From Acidobacteriota bacterium (GTDB lineage Bacteria; Acidobacteriota; Terriglobia; Terriglobales; Acidobacteriaceae): a stretch of DNA of 24,266 bases. The position numbers and the translations under genes were made by a program. How positions within the stretch are numbered: position 1 is the first letter of the stretch; the number at the start of each line of letters is the position of its first letter. The stretch spans positions 1 to 24,266 of the forward strand of contig JAGWML010000017.1 of the NCBI GenBank assembly GCA_028873155.1. The letters are read 5' to 3'. This document shows, piece after piece, positions 1-7,337 of the stretch. Below the pieces are notes generated by a model that had not been told where the DNA came from, searched no databases, and saw nothing but the letters and a program-made list of their open reading frames with translations.

Positions 1-602
1 ATTTCATGCGGTGCCAGGATGCGAACGAACTCGACATTGGTCTGCTGAGGGAAGTCTGGGTGCGGGCAGATTGCGGCCCCAATCTCCTGCCAAGATTTGC
101 CAGCAACTTCAAATGCCGCATTGTCGACCACGATGACGAAATGAGGGTTTCCTGTTGAGACTTCAATGCCCTGGATCTTTGTGCCGTCCGCCAACTTTAT
201 GGATTTCCGCGCGACAATCGGTGCGCCCATGGAAGTCGTGACGTCGACGGCGTATCCTGCGGCCTTTCGGACCGCGTTGACATGGCAAATGCGCAGTCCT
301 GCGTCGGTTTCAATGCGCAGCTCATCGCCCGGCTTTGCGTCGAGCAAAACGGCCATCCATGCGGCCACACAGCGCGTGCCGTTTCCACTGATCTCGGCAA
401 TCGAGCCGTCGGCGTTGTGCAGGCGGATGCGACCCGACCGCTCACCAGTCCATGCGAAGAACTCGATCCCGTCCGCCCCGACGCCGGTATTCCGCGCACA
501 CAGCCGCTGCGTAAGAGCAGACCATTCGTGCCCCTGTGCTGCCTCTTCCGTCACAATCAAGAAATCGTTGCCGCAGGCATGCGCCTTGGTAAAGGGAATC
601 AA
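1..602 (-). CDS. dapF: Diaminopimelate epimerase DapF, 3' end cut by window edge; first catalytic Cys replaced by Ser
   Basis: DapF interconverts LL- and meso-diaminopimelate in the cytoplasm for lysine and peptidoglycan synthesis. About 200 residues (of roughly 280 usual) are present. Visible family motifs are KAHACGNDF at residues 6-14, NTGVGADGIEF near 38-48, NADGS-AEISGNGTRC at 63-78, and STGNPHFVIVVDN. The expected motif is CGNGxRC, whose first Cys is a catalytic acid/base. Here the codon is AGT, Ser72. The second catalytic Cys (CGTGA motif) lies beyond the window. The only in-frame start after an upstream stop is TTG at 602. It overlaps the stop of the MgtC gene (TTGA) and sits just after GGAGG, which points to translational coupling. 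The family call is sure; epimerase activity on DAP is less sure because of the Ser. Confidence 0.9.
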   Translation of the reverse strand, partial: MIPFTKAHACGNDFLIVTEEAAQGHEWSALTQRLCARNTGVGADGIEFFAWTGERSGRIRLHNADGSIAEISGNGTRCVAAWMAVLLDAKPGDELRIETDAGLRICHVNAVRKAAGYAVDVTTSMGAPIVARKSIKLADGTKIQGIEVSTGNPHFVIVVDNAAFEVAGKSWQEIGAAICPHPDFPQQTNVEFVRILAPHE

Positions 603-1318
603 TCTTCCTCCGGATCATGAAAGTTCAGCAGCTTTTCGATCGCAGGCTCCGCGGCCAGTTGCCGAAAGAGCCGCTCATGCTGCCTTCGTGTGGCCGACAG
701 CGTAAAACTGACGCGCTGCAAATCGCCAATCGCATCGCAGTCCATGGTTGCCAGGCGCTCGCCTGCCTTGTCCATTGCGTCCAGTATGGACTGCATCATC
801 GCACTCTGGTCGCGGCCGCGCACTTCATAAATCAACGAGAAGAGCTTGATGCTGGCGCGCCGCTCCAAAAAGCCGACGACCTGCAGCGCGACAATCACAA
901 TGGCAGTGGCGACCGCCGCGGACGGCAGCAGGCCCGCGCCGCAGGCCATGCCAATCGATGCCACCACAAATACGCTCGCCGCACTGGTCAGCCCGTTGAT
1001 GCGGTTGCGGTTGTGCAGGATCAGACCTGCGCCGAGAAAGCCAATGCCCTGAACAATGTTCGAGGCCACTCGTCCCTTGTCGGGATTGCTGCCCCCGGCG
1101 AGCACAGCCGAAAGCAGCGTGAAGAACGCGCAGCCCATCGCGATGAGCATATTCGTCCGAACCCCTGCCGCCTTGCGCTTGAACTCCCGCTCCAGTCCGA
1201 CCAGGCCGCCGAGCACACATGCCGAAACAACCCGGCTTAACGCGCCGTGGACGACGACGACCTGTTCAAACCAGTTGAAGTCAAAGGGCTGCGCAAACTG
1301 TGCAAGCATCGAGTCCAT
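599..1318 (-). CDS. MgtC/SapB family inner-membrane protein
   Basis: The protein is about 239 residues. Its N-terminal half is hydrophobic with MgtC/SapB hallmarks: GGLVGLEREFKRKAAGVRTN, then LIAMGCAFFTLLSAV, then VQGIGFLGAGLILHNRNRINGLTSAAS, with about four to five membrane segments. The C-terminal ~75 residues are soluble and resemble the small regulatory domain of long MgtC-like proteins. Known members are linked to Mg2+ limitation and to modulation of the F-type ATPase, but many are uncharacterised, so substrate and role are open. The ATG at 1318 overlaps the previous gene's stop (TGATG) and has AAGG seven bases upstream. A GTG at 1321 would add one residue. It sits between a GT-C glycosyltransferase and dapF in an overlapping gene run. 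Confidence 0.85.
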   Translation of the reverse strand: MDSMLAQFAQPFDFNWFEQVVVVHGALSRVVSACVLGGLVGLEREFKRKAAGVRTNMLIAMGCAFFTLLSAVLAGGSNPDKGRVASNIVQGIGFLGAGLILHNRNRINGLTSAASVFVVASIGMACGAGLLPSAAVATAIVIVALQVVGFLERRASIKLFSLIYEVRGRDQSAMMQSILDAMDKAGERLATMDCDAIGDLQRVSFTLSATRRQHERLFRQLAAEPAIEKLLNFHDPEED

Positions 1319-2970
1319 CACGCTACCTTGCCCGATGCTATCACTCTGCTCGCGCTTTGTTGAGAGGGTGGAAGTGTCGAGATGTAGATCGTCGCCGATG
1401 GCTGGCCGTGGGCATGAAAGTGCCCCACGGCTTGCAGGCCCGCCGGGTGCTTCCTGACCGCCAGGTCAATCTCATCCCCATCAAACGCAACGACGATTGC
1501 AGCGTTAGCGGCGGGGTCCTCAAGAGCCGTGGCATAAAACTGCTTGTCGCTTTCGTTGATCGTCTGGCGCAACGGAATGCCCGTGCCCGTCACTAACTGA
1601 GGATAGACTGATGTTTCCATCAGGATGATACCGCCGGGCCGAGTAGCAAGCAGCGCGCGCAGCGCGGGCGGAATCTGGTCAAGTAACGGCTGGCGGGCTT
1701 CGACGTTGCGCAGACCTTCTTCGTAGGTAAGAGGATGCTCCTTGAGCACCAGACCTTCATTGAGAACAATGAGCGCCAACAAAACCAGACTTCCGTATGA
1801 TGCCCATCGCGGCTTGAACTCTCGAATCGCGCCCAGCGCAACCTGCGCGGCAAACGCGACCCCCAGCGCAAAGCAAGGCAGCAATTCCATGCCGTACCGC
1901 GTGTTGTACCAGGAATGCGGCCAGAGCGGAGGGATGAAGATCGGCACGGAGCCATACGCAACGGAGTAGGCATAGAACGGCGCTGGAAGCCAGAACAATA
2001 ACGCCCAGACAAAGCCGCGGCGGCGAGCGATTAGCCATGCCCACAGCATTCCGAGAAGGCAAACGCCGAGCAGCGCAGCGCCCCATGTAATTGCGGCTGC
2101 ATCCATCTCTGCGCTCTTCATGAAGTAGTGCAGCGAAACGAGCGGAGCGTGCCAGCCGGGATGTGGTGCGCCGCCCGGCGTGGCCGTTCTCAGCTCAATA
2201 GCCTGTGCAGAGTAAGGCCCACGCTGAAAGTCGAGCCAGTCTCCGTAGACGAGTGCGTTATAGACAAACCAGACAATCGGCGAAGCGACCACGGCAGCGC
2301 TCGCTGTCCAGAAGGTACGCGAGCGAAGTTCGCTCCGGCGCAGCAGAATGAAGCCGATACCCATCCATGCCAGCAGCGTCAGGACCCAGCCATCGTACCG
2401 GGTGTAGACTGCCGCAATCAGCAGAACCGCAATGGGCCAGAGCAGCATGGCAGCGTGCTCTGTGTTTTGATCCTGCCGCACGTGCCACTCCACCAGCAGC
2501 AACACAATCCAGACAAATTCACAAAGGAACAGCGGCTCTGTCATCGCAGTTGTCTGCAGATACAAGAGATTCGGATTCAGCGCGAAGAAGGCGAGCCCCA
2601 GCGCCGCGCTCCATGGCTTCATCCAGTGGCGAGTCAGGCGATACAAACCCGCACACCCCGCGATGTAGGCGGCCATCGATGGGATCGCTCCGGCGATGCC
2701 GTCAGCCCACCAGCGATACACCGCAACAAAGGGTAGCAGCAGCAGATGCGGAAGAGGCAGCCACACGGAGCCAAGCTGCGTCAGCCCGGGCCGGTGCGAG
2801 TCAATCACGCGTCGTGCGATGTGCAGGTGCGCAACGGCATCGCCGTAGTTCAGCAGCGCGTGGTGCGTCCAGCTCCAGGCGAATGCCGCAAAAGATAGTG
2901 CGGTGCAAGCGCCGAGTACGGCCAGCCACTCCCGGCCGGTGCAGCCTTCCTGCGAACCTGCCTCAGTCAA
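1318..2970 (-). CDS. GT-C fold membrane glycosyltransferase (GT39/ArnT-like), specific substrate unknown
   Basis: This is a 550-residue polytopic protein with roughly ten or more hydrophobic segments. The first is at about residues 17-36. It is followed by NYGDAVAHLHIARR (Asp44 in the first extracytoplasmic loop, the usual place for the GT-C acidic catalytic residue) and later by TTAMTEPLFL. The C-terminal ~130 residues are mostly soluble. Family members transfer sugars from polyprenyl-phosphate donors to lipids or proteins on the outer face of the inner membrane; donor and acceptor cannot be read here. The start is a TTG at 2970 that overlaps the PfkB gene by 8 bases. No ATG or GTG exists nearby in frame, and the ribosome-binding site is weak, so coupling to the upstream gene is likely. 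Confidence 0.75.
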   Translation of the reverse strand: MTEAGSQEGCTGREWLAVLGACTALSFAAFAWSWTHHALLNYGDAVAHLHIARRVIDSHRPGLTQLGSVWLPLPHLLLLPFVAVYRWWADGIAGAIPSMAAYIAGCAGLYRLTRHWMKPWSAALGLAFFALNPNLLYLQTTAMTEPLFLCEFVWIVLLLVEWHVRQDQNTEHAAMLLWPIAVLLIAAVYTRYDGWVLTLLAWMGIGFILLRRSELRSRTFWTASAAVVASPIVWFVYNALVYGDWLDFQRGPYSAQAIELRTATPGGAPHPGWHAPLVSLHYFMKSAEMDAAAITWGAALLGVCLLGMLWAWLIARRRGFVWALLFWLPAPFYAYSVAYGSVPIFIPPLWPHSWYNTRYGMELLPCFALGVAFAAQVALGAIREFKPRWASYGSLVLLALIVLNEGLVLKEHPLTYEEGLRNVEARQPLLDQIPPALRALLATRPGGIILMETSVYPQLVTGTGIPLRQTINESDKQFYATALEDPAANAAIVVAFDGDEIDLAVRKHPAGLQAVGHFHAHGQPSATIYISTLPPSQQSASRVIASGKVA

Positions 2971-3886
2971 GGTGGGTCAACTCGCGGAAGAGGTGAAAGC
3001 GCTCATCGATCTCACGCCGCGAAAGTTCCTGCAGGCGCTCGGTTCCAAAGCGTTCCACGGTGAACGAACCCATCACGCTGCCGTAGAACATCGCGCGGCG
3101 GAAAGTCGCTGGCGTCAGCTCCGGCTGAGAAGCCAGATAGCCAAAGAAGCCTCCGGCAAAGCTGTCTCCAGCGCCGGTCGGGTCCACGACGTGTTCCAGT
3201 GGCAGTGCCGGCGCGCGAAATGGCTTGGTGCCCACGCCGTCCTTGGACGCGCGATGGAATGCCGTCGCTCCGTACTCGCCATGTTTCACCACCAGCATGC
3301 GAGGGCCCATGCCCAGCACCGATCTCGCCGCCTGCACCAGGTTGCTGTTCTGAGCCAGCATGCGCGTCTCGGTGTCGTTGATCAACAGCACATCGAGGCC
3401 CTTCAACACCTCCAGCAGGGCCGGCTTGTGATCTTTGATCCAGTAATTCATCGTGTCGCCAGCTACAAGCTTTACCTGCGGCATCGCTTCGCGCACGCGC
3501 CGCTGCAGCACAGGATCGATGTTGGCAAGAAAGAGAAACTCCGAGTCGCGATACGCATCCGGAATTTTTGGCTCGAAGACTCCAAAGACGTTCAACTCGG
3601 TGGCGTGTGTCTTCGCTTCGTTCAGGTTTTCAAGATATGAGCCTTCCCAGAAAAAGCTCTTGCCACTCGCCCGCTCGATGCCCCGCATGTCAATATTCCG
3701 CGCGGTGAAGACCCCCTCCTCCTTCGTGCCGAAGTCCTCGCCGACCACGGCAATCACGCGCACGTCGGTGAAGTAGCTTGCCGCCAGCGAGAAGTAGGTA
3801 GCCGCTCCGCCAAGGCAACGTTCCCGCCGCCCTGCGGGAGTTTCAATTGAATCAAACGCAACACTGCCAACAACCGTAATCGCCAT
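2963..3886 (-). CDS. PfkB-family carbohydrate/nucleoside kinase, substrate unknown
   Basis: This 307-residue cytosolic kinase has the ribokinase/PfkB layout. The N-terminus contains VVGSVAFDSIETP and the glycine-rich LGGAATYFSLAAS (about residues 25-37). The C-terminal signature is DPTGAGDSFAGGF (235-247), with Asp241 as the expected catalytic base. ATG at 3886 has AAGGA five bases upstream. It lies 42 bases after mtnP in the same direction, so a substrate tied to methylthioadenosine or nucleoside salvage is possible, for example a sugar 1-phosphate made by the phosphorylase. That is inference. A general sugar kinase or adenosine-kinase-like role cannot be excluded. Confidence 0.85.
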   Translation of the reverse strand: MAITVVGSVAFDSIETPAGRRERCLGGAATYFSLAASYFTDVRVIAVVGEDFGTKEEGVFTARNIDMRGIERASGKSFFWEGSYLENLNEAKTHATELNVFGVFEPKIPDAYRDSEFLFLANIDPVLQRRVREAMPQVKLVAGDTMNYWIKDHKPALLEVLKGLDVLLINDTETRMLAQNSNLVQAARSVLGMGPRMLVVKHGEYGATAFHRASKDGVGTKPFRAPALPLEHVVDPTGAGDSFAGGFFGYLASQPELTPATFRRAMFYGSVMGSFTVERFGTERLQELSRREIDERFHLFRELTHLD

Positions 3887-3928
3887 GTGTGTCCTTGAAG
3901 TATGAAATGTGCAGCCGACTGATTTGGT

Positions 3929-4795
3929 TTACCACGGGTGATACTTGCCGAAGAGTAGCTTGAGCTTTTCCTTTGCAGCCTCGGGAATCGCGTCCGGCTG
4001 AGTCAACACGGCAAACTTGGCTGCGGTCGCGCAGGAGCATGTGCGCTCTTTGGGCATCGCCGCCACAGCGGCCTTCACCACCTTCGCGGCGTTGTCTGCG
4101 TTTTTATGCAGCACGGCGACGATCTCTTCAATCGTCACGGCGTCATGACCCTCGCGCCAGCAGTCGTAGTCCGTCACCATGGCAACCGTCGCGTAGCAGA
4201 TCTCTGCTTCACGTGCGAGCTTGGCCTCCTGCAGGTTGGTCATGCCAATGACATCCGCGCCCCAGCTGCGATACAGGTTCGATTCAGCCTTCGTCGAGAA
4301 CTGCGGTCCCTCCATGCAAACATACGTGCCGCCCAGCTTGCCGATCACGCCGGCCTTCTTGCACGCTTCTGCGGCCGTCTGTGCCACCGTTGCGCACACC
4401 GGATCGCCGAAGGCAACATGCCCCACAATCCCATCGCCAAAGAACGTCGCAATACGGTTGAAGGTCCGGTCGATGAACTGATCGGGAACAACGAAATCAG
4501 TAGGCTTGTGCTCTTCTTTGAGTGACCCGACAGCAGAGACCGAAAGAATCCGCTCGACGCCGAGTTTTTTGAAGGCATAGATATTCGCGCGGAAGTTTAG
4601 CTCGGAGGGCAGTATTCGGTGGCCGCGTCCGTGCCGGGCCAGAAATGCGACCGCGCGCCCTTCCAGTTCTCCCAGAACAAACGCATCCGAAGGCTCGCCG
4701 AACGGCGTGTCGATCCGCTCTTCGCGGACGTTTGTGAAGCCCGGCATGGAATACAGTCCGCTGCCGCCAATAATGCCAATCTCTGCCTGAGACAA
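3929..4795 (-). CDS. mtnP: S-methyl-5'-thioadenosine phosphorylase
   Basis: The enzyme splits 5'-methylthioadenosine with phosphate into adenine and 5-methylthioribose 1-phosphate, in the methionine salvage and polyamine by-product pathway. The 288-residue product shows IGIIGGSGLY (residues 6-15, phosphate loop), ARHGRGHR (53-60), NFRANIYA, CMEGPQFSTKAES and the MTDYDCW-type purine-specificity segment (VTDYDCW). The Asp there favours 6-amino purines (MTA) over guanosine or inosine. TTG at 4795 was chosen because AGGAG lies six bases upstream; a further in-frame TTG at 4819 lacks such a site. No mtnA, mtnB or mtnK neighbour is seen, only the PfkB kinase next door. Confidence 0.92.
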   Translation of the reverse strand: MSQAEIGIIGGSGLYSMPGFTNVREERIDTPFGEPSDAFVLGELEGRAVAFLARHGRGHRILPSELNFRANIYAFKKLGVERILSVSAVGSLKEEHKPTDFVVPDQFIDRTFNRIATFFGDGIVGHVAFGDPVCATVAQTAAEACKKAGVIGKLGGTYVCMEGPQFSTKAESNLYRSWGADVIGMTNLQEAKLAREAEICYATVAMVTDYDCWREGHDAVTIEEIVAVLHKNADNAAKVVKAAVAAMPKERTCSCATAAKFAVLTQPDAIPEAAKEKLKLLFGKYHPW

Positions 4796-4856
4796 TGCTT
4801 TCTCCTGGCCTGGAGTCAAGGATTAGATGTGCTGAAAATGGACACACAGACACTTC

Positions 4857-4862
4857 AGTATA
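4857..4862 (-). promoter_or_regulatory. Possible -10 element for the mtnP transcript
   Basis: On the minus strand this reads TATACT, five of six matches to the sigma-70 -10 box, about 60 bases upstream of the mtnP start. No good -35 box is seen at the right distance. Placement in the gap between the GH44 gene and mtnP supports a separate start of transcription, but the evidence is weak. Confidence 0.3.
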
Positions 4863-4885
4863 AAGGTTGGCAATGCATTTCTGCG

Positions 4886-7231
4886 CTACTGCTTCGGTAT
4901 CGCCAGGATGGTGATGGACTGCGCGGGAAAGGTCGCCGAAAGCGTGCTTGTCGTGCTCCCGGCGACCGGCGGAGTCACCGTGGCATCAGGTTGAGCGACA
5001 ATTGCCGCCGGATTGGCATTGCTATAGAGCCATACCTTCGTCACGCCATTCGGGATAAGGTTCGCAAGCGCGAGCGTGGCGGTGAGATCACCATAAGTCT
5101 TATTCAGGACCATGACTGTCACAGCATTGTCCGACGTGCGCAGAGCGCCGTACACCGCGAGCTTGCTTTGATCGCTGCTGGTCGATGTCAGAGCCATTCC
5201 GCCGAACTCGGCTCCGGCTCCATCGTAGTTGCGGTAGGCTTCAAAGGCCATCAACCCTGGCACTTGTTTGACCGGGTCAGGCGGTCCCCAGAGCGTGCCC
5301 AGATCAAGTCCCTCTCGACCGAATATGCCCAGGATGTCTGCCTGTGCCAATGCCCCGTTGATGGACTCCTGTCCGCCCCAGTTGTATTCGGTGATCGCGA
5401 GTTTGGTTCCCGGATAATCTCTCGTGACCCATTGATGCATCATCGGAATGATCTGCGGCGCCTGCAGCGGCGTCGAGCAGCTGGACGTGTAATTTGCATC
5501 GGTGATGTAGTTCGGTTGAGGGTAGTTGGGATCGGTGTAAGTTGGATCCCAGAAAACTCGCGTCGAGTTCAGCCGCGCCTCCTGCGCAGTTGTGTTGCCT
5601 GCCGGAGCAAACCCCAGATTATCGGCGGCAAAATACGTATGCAGGTCCAGGTAATCCAGCATGCGTACATGGTTCTGTGTGTCGTACGCGGCAAACTGCT
5701 GCAGGTAGTATTCAATCAATGGAACACCACCATGCGCGCTGCGATCCACCGGGTTATCCCATGGCTCATAGCATGGGCCTGAGCTCCATCCCCCCTCCAC
5801 ATCCTTCTTGGAATAGAAGTAGTCCCACCAATAGTCCATGACCGGGCCGCTAACCTCTGCAGTTGGGTCGGCAGCTTTGATCGCTGTAGCGGCGGCGATT
5901 CCGTTGTTGGTCACCTCATCGTAGGTAAATGGATTGGGATGCACGTCGCGATGGACTGCGTCCCACCAGCTGGGCTCGTTGTCCAGGTCGTAGATCGCCA
6001 CTCCGCCGTTTGCCGCTGTGCCAAACTTGCCAACTAGGTATGAAACCCAGTTACCCACCCACGAAGAATTAACAGCAACGCTGGTGGCTGTCGCGTTGAC
6101 GCCCGTAATATCGCACCCATTGGCGCTATTGCAGCCATTCACACCTTGTGGATACACGCCATTCCCGCAGTTGCGGTAGCTATCGACCTTCTGTTGGTTC
6201 GGATAGGTCGATGCAGGAAAGCTGCACGATGTTCCGTCTTTGGCGACCCATCCGTTGACAGGGACAGTCCCCAGCGTCTTCGCTCCCACTGAAGCATCCC
6301 CTGCCACTTGCGCATTGAATGCGCTTGTCGCTTCCAGTCCCGTGTTCCCCACTTGATTTTCGAAGTACCAGTCGCTCGCAGAGTTGGTGACATCGAGAAG
6401 ATAGTTGTACCGTGAGGTGCCATCGCCACCCCAGCGATCCACCGTGACTCTGGCCGCTTTGGCGGTGGCAGGCGTCAACGTGTATGAATTCATCCCATAG
6501 ATGAGTGGACTGATTGCGTGAGTCTGGTTGCCCGCATCGACGCTCAGCGCTGGACCTCCGGAGGGTAGAGGCGCATTCAAGGTCACAGTAACGCTTCCAG
6601 AGACTGTCGGGTCCTGCACGCTTGTCGCGGTTACGGTTGCAGTTGCCGGAGCAGGATACGGGGTGGTGTAGAGGCCGTTGGCATTGATGTCGCCAGGACT
6701 GAGCGAACTGCCCGCGGGTGCGCTCACAGACCAGGTCACAGCAGTGGAAAAGCTTCCGTTGCCTGAGACCGCTGCGGTAAGTTGCAACGTGGTCCCAATT
6801 GTGGCTGATGTGGGATTCGGCGTAACGTTGACCGATGTAATGACAGGTGTGGAATAACCTGCTGTGACAGTTGTATCAGCATTCAAGGTTACTGTGCAGG
6901 TCGATCCGTTCGATGATGAACATCCTGACCAGGATGAAAACCTGTTCGTGCCCGCTGAGTTCGCCGCCGTCAATGTCACCGTGGTCCCAGACTTGTAAGT
7001 CCGGCTGAGTGTAGTCGTTCCGTTGGATGCCCCATTGTTGTCGGAAGGGCTTACAGTGATGGCCACACCATTCGCGGGATTGTTCGAGTCCACTGTCAGG
7101 ACGACGGTTGCGACCGCGGGCGGCGTCGAGCTGCCGCCTCCGCCACAGGCGCTCACCAGGAAGCAGACGAACAATGGCAGCCATGCTCTGAAGGCGCAGT
7201 TACCACTCCTGCTACCTGCGCACGCTGGCAT
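4886..7231 (-). CDS. Secreted GH44 family endo-glycanase lipoprotein (endoglucanase/xyloglucanase type)
   Basis: The product is 781 residues. A hydrophobic signal (about 17-28) ends in a lipobox, LVSAC with Cys29, followed by a glycine/serine linker. Residues ~43-128 resemble a divergent InlB-type B-repeat (Phe-Ser-Ser-Trp-Ser-Gly-Cys and ADTTVTAGY motifs). Residues ~130-220 are an Ig-like Big_2-type module. From ~228 the GH44 domain starts with SPLIYGMNSYTL and VDRWGGDGTSRYNY. It carries YDLDNEPSWWD (Glu419, expected acid/base) and LAITEYNWGG (Glu615, expected nucleophile), then a C-terminal beta domain. GH44 enzymes cut beta-1,4-glucans including CMC and xyloglucan. ATG at 7231 has AGGAG six bases upstream; a TTG at 7252 is less likely. 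It is probably anchored in the outer envelope and used in plant polysaccharide breakdown. Confidence 0.88.
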   Translation of the reverse strand: MPACAGSRSGNCAFRAWLPLFVCFLVSACGGGGSSTPPAVATVVLTVDSNNPANGVAITVSPSDNNGASNGTTTLSRTYKSGTTVTLTAANSAGTNRFSSWSGCSSSNGSTCTVTLNADTTVTAGYSTPVITSVNVTPNPTSATIGTTLQLTAAVSGNGSFSTAVTWSVSAPAGSSLSPGDINANGLYTTPYPAPATATVTATSVQDPTVSGSVTVTLNAPLPSGGPALSVDAGNQTHAISPLIYGMNSYTLTPATAKAARVTVDRWGGDGTSRYNYLLDVTNSASDWYFENQVGNTGLEATSAFNAQVAGDASVGAKTLGTVPVNGWVAKDGTSCSFPASTYPNQQKVDSYRNCGNGVYPQGVNGCNSANGCDITGVNATATSVAVNSSWVGNWVSYLVGKFGTAANGGVAIYDLDNEPSWWDAVHRDVHPNPFTYDEVTNNGIAAATAIKAADPTAEVSGPVMDYWWDYFYSKKDVEGGWSSGPCYEPWDNPVDRSAHGGVPLIEYYLQQFAAYDTQNHVRMLDYLDLHTYFAADNLGFAPAGNTTAQEARLNSTRVFWDPTYTDPNYPQPNYITDANYTSSCSTPLQAPQIIPMMHQWVTRDYPGTKLAITEYNWGGQESINGALAQADILGIFGREGLDLGTLWGPPDPVKQVPGLMAFEAYRNYDGAGAEFGGMALTSTSSDQSKLAVYGALRTSDNAVTVMVLNKTYGDLTATLALANLIPNGVTKVWLYSNANPAAIVAQPDATVTPPVAGSTTSTLSATFPAQSITILAIPKQ

Positions 7232-7286
7232 CTGTCTCTCCTCGCGGGTCAACTAGCTCCTGACAGAACTAGGCAAGCGACTCTGA

Positions 7287-7320
7287 AAGGTATGCTTAAT
7301 AAGTCGATTTAGTTTACCTT
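7287..7320. repeat. Inverted repeat in the GH44 upstream region (possible operator)
   Basis: AAGGTA at 7287-7292 and TACCTT at 7315-7320 are perfect inverted arms around a 22-base AT-rich core containing TTAATAAG. The element lies about 55 bases upstream of the GH44 ATG. A TTGACG (-35-like) overlaps the cysG stop at 7341-7336, with TAAACT (-10-like) at 7316-7311 and a long 19-base spacer, so the repeat would overlap the -10 region. There is no T-run, which argues against a terminator for cysG. The regulator is unknown. Confidence 0.35.
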
Positions 7321-7337
7321 GAATTACGCTCTCTGCG

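Noticed and set aside
166..705. Plus-strand open frame of 179 codons
   Set aside because: It lies opposite dapF and the end of the mgtC-like gene, whose minus-strand frame shows clear DapF motifs; the plus product has no fold-like pattern.
4619..5782. Plus-strand open frame of 387 codons
   Set aside because: It is antisense to mtnP and the GH44 gene, both with catalytic motifs; the product is Arg/Gln/His-rich as expected for the complement of GC-rich coding DNA.
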